Source: DAHUZL01 sp035533215
Lineage (GTDB): Bacteria > Chloroflexota > Dormibacteria > Aeolococcales > Bog-877
Direction of reading: 5' to 3'
Assembly (NCBI GenBank): GCA_035533215.1
Contig: DATLUG010000020.1
Coordinates: 1 to 64,000 of the forward strand
DNA: 64,000 nucleotides
Part shown: one piece after another, positions 1-7,685 of the stretch
How the letters are laid out: each line of letters opens with the position of its first letter
How positions within the stretch are numbered: position 1 is the first letter of the stretch
Translations under genes and position numbers: made by a program
The notes under the pieces: generated by a model
Databases searched by the model: none
The model's input: the letters and a program-made list of their open reading frames with translations, nothing else
Told to the model about the DNA's origin: nothing

Positions 1-213
1 TGGCTTCCTCCGGCTCAGTACGCCAGCCAGTGGTCCAGAGCTACCATCCAGTGAACCACATGCAACCTGGACCGGTTACCGGGGTCCCCTCACTGCATGC
101 CGACATATTGGGGATAATCGCATGGATTCGGAGATGGTCAGCAGTGTTGCTTGTCGCGGCGATCGCCGCTGACTGGCGCGCCACCAAACCGGTCAGGGAG
201 TCCCACGGTGGCG

Positions 214-765
214 TCAGTTGGGTGTGTAGGTAAGTATCACGACACCATTACTGAATCGTGTGACATCGACGAGATTCAGGGCGGGGGCAGTATCGATGTT
301 CTCAAACATGTGTTGGCCTCGTCCTATGGCGACCGGGGTGACCAAGAGATGGAATTCATCGATCAGGCCGTGCTCCATCAAGGTGATGTCGAGCAGACCA
401 TTCCCGTACTTGATTATGTTTCCAGCGGACCGCTGTTTCAAGTCGGCCACGAACGAGGCCACGTCTCCATCGATGACAGTGGAATTCCACGTCGCCTCTC
501 GAAGGGTGGTTGACGCCACGTACTTTGGGATGCTGTTGATCCGTTCAATGAAATCGCAAAGAGCTCGAGAGTCTCCACCGGTCATGGTGGGGTACGCCGC
601 CGACAATCCCTCGTAGGTCAGCCGCCCAAGAAGTAGGGCGTCCGCTCCAAATAGCATCCGTTTGGAGTACGCGATGTGCTCCTCATTGATGTATGGAAGT
701 GCCCATTCGGGCGATCCAATCTCGCCACCGAGAGAGACGTGGGTCATTTCGATCAACTTCCTCAT
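214..765 (-). CDS. Dihydrofolate reductase / RibD C-terminal-like family protein
   Basis: The 183-residue protein fits the RibD C-terminal / dihydrofolate reductase-like reductase family (YyaP type). These are small NADPH-binding reductases that are usually not true folate enzymes. The family pattern is visible: an N-terminal strand, GADALLLGR near residue 40, a Y-V-A-S-T strand near residue 80, and the strongly conserved IKYGNGLL / VTPVAIGRG segments. It lies 17 bases behind the SRPBCC gene and third in an ArsR-SRPBCC-reductase operon, a gene combination common in Actinobacteria and Chloroflexota. Codon use is less G+C-rich than in the genes after 3400, so transfer is likely. The substrate cannot be told from sequence. 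Confidence 0.85.
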   Translation of the reverse strand: MRKLIEMTHVSLGGEIGSPEWALPYINEEHIAYSKRMLFGADALLLGRLTYEGLSAAYPTMTGGDSRALCDFIERINSIPKYVASTTLREATWNSTVIDGDVASFVADLKQRSAGNIIKYGNGLLDITLMEHGLIDEFHLLVTPVAIGRGQHMFENIDTAPALNLVDVTRFSNGVVILTYTPN

Positions 766-782
766 GCAAACTAGCTCCGACG

Positions 783-1283
783 CTAGGCCCGAGGTCGGGA
801 TGGTGGAAGTAGGCCGTCAATCTGTCCGATCGCCTGGGCCATCCCCTCCTGCATGCCCATGCCGAGAAGCATCTCCATCTGTGCGACATCGATGAAGTGG
901 TTTACGGCCGTCAGGCGCGTCCCGCTGCCCAATACTTCCAAAATCATGTAGGCGGACGTCGGTTCCACGCCAGGGACAGGTTCACCATCATCGCCTGCAA
1001 GGCCGTTGGCGAAGTCGAGCCGACGTGGTCGGTCGATTGCGTCTATGCGCCACCATCCTCGTGGAGTCTCACCTTCAGGTCCGGTCATTAGATAGCGAGA
1101 CTCACCTCCGACGACGAAGTCGTGCCTGGTGAATGTGGCGGGGAACGTCGGTGGTCCCCACCACCGTTCAAGCTTTCGCGGATCCTCCCAGACCTCCCAG
1201 ACGTGCTCAGGGGTCGCGTCGAATTCGGCGACGACGGTTAGCGTGAGGTCGTCCGCGTCCTTGTGCGTGCTGATCACGGTCAT
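783..1283 (-). CDS. SRPBCC / AHSA1 domain protein
   Basis: This 166-residue protein belongs to the SRPBCC superfamily (AHSA1, activator of Hsp90 ATPase-like branch), a helix-grip fold that binds hydrophobic ligands. The family hallmarks are visible: F-D-A-T-P-E-H-V-W-E-V-W-E-D-P near residues 20-35, RWWGPP near residue 40, and a central GG-ESRYLMTGPEG hairpin. Its ATG start overlaps the stop of the upstream ArsR gene by 4 bases, so the two are translationally coupled. ArsR-AHSA1 pairs are common, and the AHSA1 member probably acts with, or is controlled by, the regulator. The ligand is unknown. Confidence 0.88.
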   Translation of the reverse strand: MTVISTHKDADDLTLTVVAEFDATPEHVWEVWEDPRKLERWWGPPTFPATFTRHDFVVGGESRYLMTGPEGETPRGWWRIDAIDRPRRLDFANGLAGDDGEPVPGVEPTSAYMILEVLGSGTRLTAVNHFIDVAQMEMLLGMGMQEGMAQAIGQIDGLLPPSRPRA

Positions 1284-1630
1284 TTCGATTTTCCCTCTGT
1301 GATTGTGAGAATGTCAGCGATCTGGTCGATTCGTTGAATCCAGGTCTGCTCATAGGCGTCGAGGAGTGTCATCGCTTTGCGTACTGTCACTCTGTTGGCA
1401 TGCACGACCTGCTCGCGACCGCGCCGCTCCTTCGTGACTAGCCCAGCCCGTTCCAGCACCGCCACATGCTTTTGCACAGCGGCGAAGCTCATCTCGTAAT
1501 GACGGGAGAGGATCGACACCGACTCGCCGCTTTGGACTGTCCGTCTGAGAATGTCGCGCCGCGTCTGATCTGCCAGCGCATGGAAGATGCGATCGACGTC
1601 GCCTTCCGGCAATGAACTTGCTACAACCAT
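1280..1630 (-). CDS. ArsR-family winged-helix transcriptional regulator
   Basis: The 116-residue protein matches the ArsR/SmtB winged helix. It shows FHALADQTRRDILRR at residues 15-29, a recognition-helix region around MSFAAVQKHVAVLERAGLV (about 47-65), and the wing RRGREQVVHAN after it. No cysteine-rich metal site is seen, so it is probably not a metal sensor; it belongs to the group paired with AHSA1 proteins. It is the first gene of a three-gene operon. The start codon lies directly behind an inverted repeat that also contains a -10-like TACAAT, which points to autorepression and possibly a leaderless message. Confidence 0.9.
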   Translation of the reverse strand: MVVASSLPEGDVDRIFHALADQTRRDILRRTVQSGESVSILSRHYEMSFAAVQKHVAVLERAGLVTKERRGREQVVHANRVTVRKAMTLLDAYEQTWIQRIDQIADILTITEGKSK

Positions 1631-1644
1631 ATGATTGTATCATA
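1630..1644. promoter_or_regulatory. Inverted-repeat operator and -10 box of the ArsR operon
   Basis: ATGAT-TGT-ATCAT at 1631-1643 is a perfect inverted repeat with a 3-base spacer; the flanking T1630 and A1644 extend it to 15 bases. On the minus strand it contains TACAAT (1634-1639), a near-consensus -10 box. The box ends about 4-7 bases before the ATG of the ArsR gene at 1630, so transcription would start at or near the start codon. A repressor bound here would block its own promoter. Binding itself is inferred. Confidence 0.55.
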
Positions 1645-2142
1645 GAGGGACGATGAGGAGGGCGCAAGTGAAGCCCGCCCCATCCCTAAGGTGCGGTGGG
1701 GGTCACCCGCGGACAGCTCGACACACCGAGCCACGGGCTGAGGCAGGTGGGCGCCGCGCCAGTACGACGGTTCGGGAGCTCGTACTCAATCCGCCAAGGC
1801 GAGGAAGGCGTGGATCGGCGGAGTAGCCGGATCGGTTGGAGCAAACTTACAAATAGCGCCGGCGCTTTGGACCCGGACCAACTATCGATCCCCATCACCG
1901 TGCCTCAGGACGCTGTAGGACGGTGAAAGCAAGATCGGCGAGCCCGTGATCAGGTGCGAGGTGTGCGAGTAATGACAAGTTAGGACCACTACCAAGTCGA
2001 CATCCAAACAGGCGAGCGGCCGTTTGGGTCGGTGCAGCCCGCCGCGACGCCGCCCCGCGAACTCTGCGATCAGTGCAGCCACCTGGCCGACCCGCCCATT
2101 CACCTCTCCAAAGTAGGGAACGACCGCTGTCTGTGTCGGAGC
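1645..2142. other. Gene-poor stretch, nothing recognised
   Basis: About 500 bases between the ArsR gene and the vapC remnant. Short open frames exist on both strands, but none has recognisable motifs, a good ribosome binding site or consistent codon bias. Base composition resembles the neighbouring low-G+C genes rather than the bulk of the window. It may be degraded mobile DNA, but I see no transposase, integrase or terminal repeats. Confidence 0.5.
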
Positions 2143-2585
2143 TCAGGGTGGCGGAGTCACCAGATCGACCGACGGAAAATACGTGCGGGATTGCGCACCG
2201 TCTCTTGTGAGCAACCGGTATCCGCACACCGCCGCATGAGCGCCGATAGAGAAGTCCGGGAGCGGAGAACGTTGCTGGCCGCCTCGTTTGCGATAAGCGA
2301 GGAATGCCTTGCCGACGAGGAAACTAGCTTGGTAGGGTAGCGGTTCGCGCGCGAAGTCACTTACGGGAACACCGTCGTGCAGATCCTCGATCCGGTCGAG
2401 ACCTCCGCATAGACGATCGGGTTTGTCGCCTGCCGACCCTCTTCCCGGGCCCGGGCAGCGGCCTGCTGTGACGAGGCCGCCCATGCGGGGTCGTCGGTCA
2501 GAATGTCGAGCAGCACACTCGAGTCCACCGAGGCGACGGGACTCTCGACCGCAGGAGTCGCCGCGGCGTGTGGCTCACGCACCAC
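2143..2585 (-). pseudogene. VapC-type PIN-domain toxin, frameshifted
   Basis: Two reading frames together make one PIN-domain ribonuclease of the VapC family. The first (2361-2585) holds the N-terminal half with VDSSVLLDIL, carrying the first catalytic Asp, and NPIVYAEVS, carrying the conserved Glu; it then runs into a stop. The second (2143 to about 2400) continues in another frame with DRIEDL, then LPDFSIGAHAAV and LLTRD, the third and fourth acidic residues, ending in YFPSVDLVTP. A single indel near 2393-2400 (the GAGGTCTCGACC area) joins them. The start overlaps the vapB stop by about 11 bases. The toxin is probably inactive unless the shift is an assembly error; the site is not a homopolymer. 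Confidence 0.75.
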
Positions 2586-2817
2586 GCAGCAGCTGGAGTA
2601 GTTCGTCCGTGCTCATGGCAGTGGTGGCCCGGCCACGCATCCTGTTCACGAGTCGCTGTCCACGAGTCTGGCTGGAATCGACCGGGACGATGCGCAGGGC
2701 ATTGCCCTCCTCGACGACGTTTACCTCATCGCCCTGACGCAGGCCATGCTTCTCCCTCAAGGGAGCCGGAGTCGTCACCTGTCCCTTGCTGTTGATTCGC
2801 ATCGCGCTCCCTGACAC
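2575..2817 (-). CDS. vapB: AbrB/SpoVT-type antitoxin (VapB)
   Basis: This 80-residue protein carries a swapped-hairpin AbrB DNA-binding domain: RINSKGQVTTPAPLREKHGL at residues 7-26, then GDEV-V-EEGNALRIVPV. The C-terminal third, ending in TDELLQLLRG, is the usual toxin-wrapping tail of VapB antitoxins. It would neutralise the VapC toxin encoded immediately downstream and repress the shared promoter. Because vapC is frameshifted, the antitoxin may now be an orphan. It starts at ATG 2817, although a second in-frame ATG four codons later is also possible. Confidence 0.85.
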   Translation of the reverse strand: MSGSAMRINSKGQVTTPAPLREKHGLRQGDEVNVVEEGNALRIVPVDSSQTRGQRLVNRMRGRATTAMSTDELLQLLRGA

Positions 2818-3313
2818 GCAATACCTCTAGCACATGATTCCCGACGGGTGCGGCCCTTCTCAAGGGGCGTCGTCCTCGCCCGGAAAGGAGTGGCGGAGAC
2901 GGCGTGACCGGTGGCCCCGGCGCTTCTCAGAGGGGGGATGGAAGCGCCCATGGTCCTCGGACTCGCCATGTGGCAGCCAAGCCCGAGCGTGCGGAGCGGT
3001 TCGGCACCCGCCAGCTCCGACAGGCGGGGAGGCTGCCGATCGGGGCTAGCCTCCCGAGAACGGATGGGGTCGTCACTCCAGAAGAGCCGCACCCGTTTCA
3101 GTTGGGGATGGTCATCTGGGGGCGCGATTCGGGGGACGCAGCCCCTCTGGGCCTGAAGGCGAGTCCCTGGTGCAGGTGCCAGACGCGGCGCCACCTGCCG
3201 GGTGGCCCCTCGACGTCCCCTTTGGCAGGTGGGGTACCCACTAACTTTACCCTCTACCAGGCGGCCATGGGCGTACGCCGGCGGACCTATACGGCTCGTG
3301 GTGAATACAATCT
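2818..3313. other. Gene-poor stretch between vapB and tRNA-Ile
   Basis: About 500 bases without a convincing gene. Open frames running through here on the plus strand cross into the tRNA and look accidental. An inverted repeat, CCACCTGCC near 3191-3200 and GGCAGGTGG near 3225-3235, lies about 80 bases downstream of the tRNA 3' end and could be a transcript-end hairpin; the long loop makes that weak. Confidence 0.4.
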
Positions 3314-3390
3314 TGGTCGGCCCGGCGGGACTCGAACCCGCGACCAGGGCTTTATAAGAACCCCGCTCTGACCAGCTGAGCTACGGGCCG
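3314..3390 (-). tRNA. tRNA-Ile (anticodon UAU)
   Basis: The minus strand folds as a full cloverleaf: acceptor CGGCCCG / CGGGCCG, D-arm GCTC/GAGC, anticodon stem GGGTT/AGCCC with loop CTTATAA, and T-arm GCGGG-TTCGAGT-CCCGC. The CCA is encoded. Loop positions 34-36 read TAT, so it decodes AUA isoleucine. Most bacteria read AUA with a lysidine-modified CAU tRNA; a genomic UAU anticodon is the less common solution. The low-G+C segment lies on the 3' side of this gene, the usual insertion side for integrating elements. Confidence 0.93.
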
Positions 3391-3459
3391 GCCGGGCCAG
3401 GATAGGGCACCACCGCCCCCGCCGCCCCTCCGGTGGACCGCCCCGCCCAGGGCGCGGCG

Positions 3460-5871
3460 TCAGCCCCCGGGGAGAACCAGGTTGACCTGGCGGTCGGGGA
3501 CCACCACCACCCGCGCCGGCGGTCTCCCGTCGAGGAGGGCCGCGATCCGGGGCAGCTCCAGCGCCCGCCGCTCCAGCTCGCCGGCCGCCGTCCCCGGGGC
3601 CACCACCATCCGGTCCCGCTTGCGGCCGTTCACCGCCACCACGACGGTGACCGCCGCCTCCACCAGCAGCCCGGGGTCGAATCGGGGCCACAGCTGGCGG
3701 TGCACCGAGAACGGACCGCCGAGTCGTGCCCACAGCTCCTCGGCGGTGTGGGGCGCGTAGGGGGCGAGCAGCTGGGCCAGGGTGGTGAGGCTCACCCGCG
3801 GCAGGGCGCCCTGGTGGTCCCGGAGGACGTTGGCGTACGTCATCAGGGCCGCGATCGCGGTGTTGTACTTGAGCTGGGGGGTGTCCTGGGTCACCTTCTG
3901 GATGCAGGCGTGGCGGGCCCGCGCCAGCAGCGCCGGCTCGGGCAGGTCCGCCGCCCGCGCCAGCAGTCGGAAGCACAGCCCGAGGAATCGAGACGGACCG
4001 TGGATGCTCTGGTCACGGAAGTCGCCGCCCTCGTCGAAGGGGCCCATGAACATGAGGTACAGCCGGAAGGCGTCGGTGCCGTAGCGGTCCATGTAGGCGT
4101 CCGGGTTGACCACGTTGCCCCGCGACTTCGACATCTTGGCCCCCTGGCTCACGATCATCCCGTGCGCGCGGAAGCGGGTGAACGGCTCCTCGAAGTCGAG
4201 CCAGCCGAGGTCGTGCAGGGCCATGGTGACGAAGCGGGAGTAGAGCAGGTGGAGCACTGCGTGCTCGTTGCCGCCGATGTAGCTGTCGACCGGCAGCCAG
4301 CGGCGGGTCAGCTCCCGGTCGAAGGCGACGTCGTCGCGGTCGGCCGAGGGGTAGCGGAGAAAGTACCAGCTGCTGTCGAGGAAGGTGTCGGACACGTCGG
4401 TCTCCCGCCGGGCCGGCTCCCCGCAGCGGGGGCAGGTGGTGTCGACGAACTCCGTTGCCGCGGCCAACGGTGAGGCTCCTGTCCCCAGGGGGCGGAACGC
4501 CTCCACGTAGGGCAGCAGCACCGGCAGCTCCGTCTCCGGCACCGGGACCGGCCCGCAGCTGGGACAGTGCACCGCCGGGATGGGGGGGCCCCAGTACCGC
4601 TGCCGCGAGATCCCCCAGTCGCGCAGCTTGTAGCGGACCGCGCCGCTGCCCACGCCGCGGGCCTCCAGCGCCGCCACCAGCCGGGCCCGGGCCGGGTCGG
4701 GCGCGCCGATCCCGGAGAAGTCGCCGCTGTTGACGAGCACCCCGCGACCGACGTGGGCGGCCCCGGCGACGTCGCCGTCGCCCCGCACCACCTCGACGAT
4801 GGGGAGGCCGAAGGCGATCGCGAAGGCATGGTCGCGCTCGTCGTGGCCGGGGACGGCCATGATCGCGCCGGTGCCGTAGCCGCTCAGCACATACTCGGCG
4901 GAGAAGAGCGGGACCTCGGCGCCGGTCAGCGGGTGGCGGGCGCTGCGCCCCAGGGCGACCCCCCGCACCGGACCGCCCTCCAGGTGCTGGCCGGCGACCC
5001 GCCGCCGCTCCGCCTCGGCGAGATAGGCGAGGACCGCCTCCCGCCGCTCTGGGCAGGTGAGCTCCTCGGTGCGGGGGTGGTCAGGCGCCAGCACCATGAA
5101 GGTGGCGCCGAAGACGGTGTCGGGGCGGGTGGTGAACACCCGCAGCGGCTCGGCCCCGTCGATCGGAAAGTCGATGTGGGCGCCCTCGCTGCGACCGATC
5201 CAGTTGCGCTGGGCGCGGGCGGTGGACTCCGACCAGTCGAGCCGGTCCAGCCCCCGCAGGAGCCGCTCGGTGAACCGGCTGATCCGCAGGAACCACTGCT
5301 CCAGCTCCCGCTCCAGCACCAGCGATCCGCAGCGCTCGCAGGTCCCGTCCCCGAGCACCTGCTCGTCGGCGAGCACGGTGAGATCCTGGGGGCACCACTT
5401 CACCCGCCGGGTGGCCCGGTAGGCGAGGTCCGCCTTCCACAGCTGGAGGAAGAGCCACTGGGTCCAGCGGTAGTAGCGGGGATCGGTGGTGTCGACGGAT
5501 GCGGACCAGTCGAACATCGCCCCCAGCCGCTCCAGCTGGCGGCGGAACCGGGCCACGTTCTGGCGCACCAGCTCCTGGGGATGGCGGCCGACCAGGATGG
5601 CGTGGTTCTCGCTGTGGATGCCGAAGGCGTCGAAGCCGATCGGCTCGAAGACGTCGCAGCCCTGCAGGCGCTGGAAGCGGCCGTGGATGTCGGCCCCGGT
5701 GAAGGCGTACATGTTGCCCACGTGCAGCCCCTCCGCCGACGGGTAGGGGAACATCATGAGGTTGTAGTAGGGGCGGGAGGCGCCGGCGAGGTCGGTCCGG
5801 TCGAGCCCCTCCGCCCGCCAGCGGGCGCGCCACTTCGGCTCGTAGACCTGGGGGTCGTCGTCACCAGCCAT
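3460..5871 (-). CDS. leuS: Leucine-tRNA ligase
   Basis: Class I aminoacyl-tRNA synthetase that charges tRNA-Leu in the cytoplasm. At 803 residues it has the normal bacterial length. The HIGH-type signature is HVGN (residues 50-53) inside PYPSAEGLHVGN. The zinc-type knuckle CERCGS follows near residue 180. The CP1 editing domain contains TTRPDTVFGATF, the core continues with LDSSWYFLRY, and the KMSKS loop is intact at 579-583. The C-terminal anticodon-binding and leucine-specific region ends with a short tail (PDRQVNLVLPGG). The gene is monocistronic, faces away from the gene at 6040, and lies 69 bases from the tRNA-Ile gene. Identification is certain; the exact start at 5871 (ATG) is well placed before QVYEPKWRARW. 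Confidence 0.98.
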   Translation of the reverse strand: MAGDDDPQVYEPKWRARWRAEGLDRTDLAGASRPYYNLMMFPYPSAEGLHVGNMYAFTGADIHGRFQRLQGCDVFEPIGFDAFGIHSENHAILVGRHPQELVRQNVARFRRQLERLGAMFDWSASVDTTDPRYYRWTQWLFLQLWKADLAYRATRRVKWCPQDLTVLADEQVLGDGTCERCGSLVLERELEQWFLRISRFTERLLRGLDRLDWSESTARAQRNWIGRSEGAHIDFPIDGAEPLRVFTTRPDTVFGATFMVLAPDHPRTEELTCPERREAVLAYLAEAERRRVAGQHLEGGPVRGVALGRSARHPLTGAEVPLFSAEYVLSGYGTGAIMAVPGHDERDHAFAIAFGLPIVEVVRGDGDVAGAAHVGRGVLVNSGDFSGIGAPDPARARLVAALEARGVGSGAVRYKLRDWGISRQRYWGPPIPAVHCPSCGPVPVPETELPVLLPYVEAFRPLGTGASPLAAATEFVDTTCPRCGEPARRETDVSDTFLDSSWYFLRYPSADRDDVAFDRELTRRWLPVDSYIGGNEHAVLHLLYSRFVTMALHDLGWLDFEEPFTRFRAHGMIVSQGAKMSKSRGNVVNPDAYMDRYGTDAFRLYLMFMGPFDEGGDFRDQSIHGPSRFLGLCFRLLARAADLPEPALLARARHACIQKVTQDTPQLKYNTAIAALMTYANVLRDHQGALPRVSLTTLAQLLAPYAPHTAEELWARLGGPFSVHRQLWPRFDPGLLVEAAVTVVVAVNGRKRDRMVVAPGTAAGELERRALELPRIAALLDGRPPARVVVVPDRQVNLVLPGG

Positions 5872-5948
5872 GGTGAGACGCCATGGTAGCGGCCGGTCTT
5901 AGCGCCCCACTGCCGTGCCCGCCCCGGGGGCGCCGGGGGGGCGTCATC

Positions 5949-5954
5949 TATACT
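5949..5954 (+). promoter_or_regulatory. Probable -10 box before the gene at 6040
   Basis: TATACT, a near-consensus -10 hexamer, stands in otherwise G+C-saturated DNA about 86 bases before the GTG start at 6040. No good -35 hexamer is visible at the right distance. Confidence 0.4.
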
Positions 5955-6039
5955 GCCCCCCCAGTCGCGGCGTGCGCCGCCCACCCCCCGGCGCGCCCCG
6001 GGCCGCGGTGTCGGACCGCGGCTCCCATGGAGGTGGCGT

Positions 6040-6954
6040 GTGAGCGACACGTCCGGCCGGCGCCCGGCGCAGGGGGGCGACCCCGCCCCGTCCCAGCCCG
6101 GTCGCACCCGGCGCCGGGCCGCCCTCGCCGAGCGGCGCGCCCGAGCCGGACGGGGCTGGCGCGAGGCGATCCGGGGGTGGACCCTGCGCCGCCTCAGCCT
6201 GGCGGTCCTGAGCGTCACCGCGGTGATCGTGGTGCTGGTCGCGGTGGCGGCGATCGTGATCAGCCTCAGCGTCGGACCGGCCCTGCCGGTGCAGTTCGGG
6301 AACCCGGCTGCGTCGCCGACCGGCAACGTCGACGCCGGCTCCTATGCCGGGCGCCAGGTGACCGGCACCCTGGTCGCGATCACGATCCCGACCGGCACCG
6401 TCACCGTGGCCCCCGAGGGGCAGGTGCCGATCACCGCGGCGGTGCACCGATCCAGCCGGGTCCTGATCGGCGGCCGGCCGGTGCGTCTCGACGCCCTGGT
6501 CCCGGGCGACGAGGTGGTGGTCACCTTCGCCTCCGACCGTACCGCCCTCACGGTGAGCCGGCTGAACGACATCCTCGCCCTGGCGACGGCCAGCCCCACC
6601 CCGTGCCAGTACTACTGCCTGCCGCTGCCGACCCCCACCCCGTCCGGTGGCCCCCACCCCAGGCCGATCACCCGCGCGACGCCGTCCCGGGCGGCGACCG
6701 CGAGGCCGACCGCCAGACCGACCGCGACACCGACCGCCGCCCCGGCGTCCAGCCCCACCCCCACCGCCCCGCCGCCGCCGCCGCCGCCGCCGCCGCCGAC
6801 ACCGGCGGCGACCCCGACCCCTGCGCCGACCCCTCTGCCGACGCCTCTGCCGACCCCTCTGCCGACCCCCACAGCCACCCCGGCGTCCACCCCCGCCCCG
6901 ACCCCGAGCCCGACGCCGCCGAACCCTCTCATCGGCGGGCGCGCCCGAACCTGA
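6040..6954 (+). CDS. Single-pass membrane protein with proline/threonine-rich tail
   Basis: The 304-residue protein is of unknown function. A basic cytoplasmic N-terminus (about 1-55) is followed by one transmembrane helix near residues 58-82 (VLSVTAVIVVLVAVAAIVI). A compact outer domain (about 95-190) contains RQVTGTLVAITIPTGTVTV and a DEVVVTF strand, which looks like a small beta-barrel. The rest, from about 195, is a low-complexity Pro/Thr/Ala tail with tandem PTPLPTP repeats and a run of about 12 prolines, typical of a cell-wall-spanning stalk. The start is GTG, with GGAGGTGG 5 bases upstream. Translation of the proline run would need EF-P. Confidence 0.7.
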   Translation: MSDTSGRRPAQGGDPAPSQPGRTRRRAALAERRARAGRGWREAIRGWTLRRLSLAVLSVTAVIVVLVAVAAIVISLSVGPALPVQFGNPAASPTGNVDAGSYAGRQVTGTLVAITIPTGTVTVAPEGQVPITAAVHRSSRVLIGGRPVRLDALVPGDEVVVTFASDRTALTVSRLNDILALATASPTPCQYYCLPLPTPTPSGGPHPRPITRATPSRAATARPTARPTATPTAAPASSPTPTAPPPPPPPPPPTPAATPTPAPTPLPTPLPTPLPTPTATPASTPAPTPSPTPPNPLIGGRART

Positions 6955-6987
6955 CCCGCCCGGCCGGAGACACCACCCGCCGTCGGT

Positions 6988-7680
6988 TCAGGCGCCCGCC
7001 GGGGTCGGCTCCGGGACGGTGATGCCGCGCCGGGCCAGCACGGCGCGGGCGGAGCGGGACTGGATCCCTGCCACCTGCTCCGGCCGCAGCCCGCTCCCGA
7101 GCAGGAGCTGCTCGGCCCGTGCCCCGGTGAGCAGCGAGTCCGGGCGGTGGGCGTCGGAGTCGAGCAGGAGCGCAGCGCCCTCGGCGAGGGCGATGCGCAC
7201 GACGTGGCCGTTGGTCTGGGCGTGGAGCGGGGCCGCGCTGATCTCGAGGTGGACCCCGTTGGCGCGCGCCGCCGCCGCCGCCTCCTCACTGATCAGACCC
7301 GGATGTCCGAGGATGTCCACGTCGGGACAGCGGGCGGCCGCCAGGTTCAACCCCGGCTGCGGATGGTCGCCGAGGGTCTCGCCGTGGACCACCACCAGTC
7401 GGGCTCCCAGCCGCCGGGCCCGTGCCGCCACCCGCGCCACCGCCGCGGGCGCCACCCGCGTGATCTCGACCGCGGGGATCGCGGGCAGGGCGAGCGCGCG
7501 GGCCACCTCGGCGCAGGCGGCCACGATCTGGGGCACCCGGTCGTCCACGCTCCCCTCGTCGACGTGATCGCTGCACACGTACGCGGCGTAGCCGTTGTCG
7601 AGGCAGCGACGGGCCATGGTGAGGGGATCGGCCGCGCCATCGGAGATGGTCGTGTGCGTGTGGAAGTCGAACAGCGCCAT
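6988..7680 (-). CDS. PHP-domain metal-dependent phosphoesterase
   Basis: This 230-residue protein of the PHP superfamily (histidinol-phosphatase / YcdX-like) hydrolyses phosphate esters with a trinuclear metal site. The metal motifs are all present: FHTHTTISDG at residues 5-14, CSDHVDE near 36, a conserved Glu in IPAVEI near 71, VVHGE near 98, ILGHPG near 125, and the terminal DSDAHRPD near 195. Its ATG start is 5 bases from the stop of the Ppx/GppA gene (7686), so both share a transcript. The substrate is unknown; histidinol phosphate is possible, but no his genes are near. Confidence 0.85.
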   Translation of the reverse strand: MALFDFHTHTTISDGAADPLTMARRCLDNGYAAYVCSDHVDEGSVDDRVPQIVAACAEVARALALPAIPAVEITRVAPAAVARVAARARRLGARLVVVHGETLGDHPQPGLNLAAARCPDVDILGHPGLISEEAAAAARANGVHLEISAAPLHAQTNGHVVRIALAEGAALLLDSDAHRPDSLLTGARAEQLLLGSGLRPEQVAGIQSRSARAVLARRGITVPEPTPAGA

Positions 7681-7685
7681 CGATC

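Noticed and set aside
3191..3235. Inverted repeat CCACCTGCC / GGCAGGTGG as an intrinsic terminator of the tRNA
   Set aside because: The loop is more than 20 bases and no T-run follows; kept only as a weak note.
2904..3371. Plus-strand frame of 155 codons ending inside the tRNA
   Set aside because: The end reads through the antisense of tRNA-Ile and gives the typical peptide artefact of tRNA-crossing frames.
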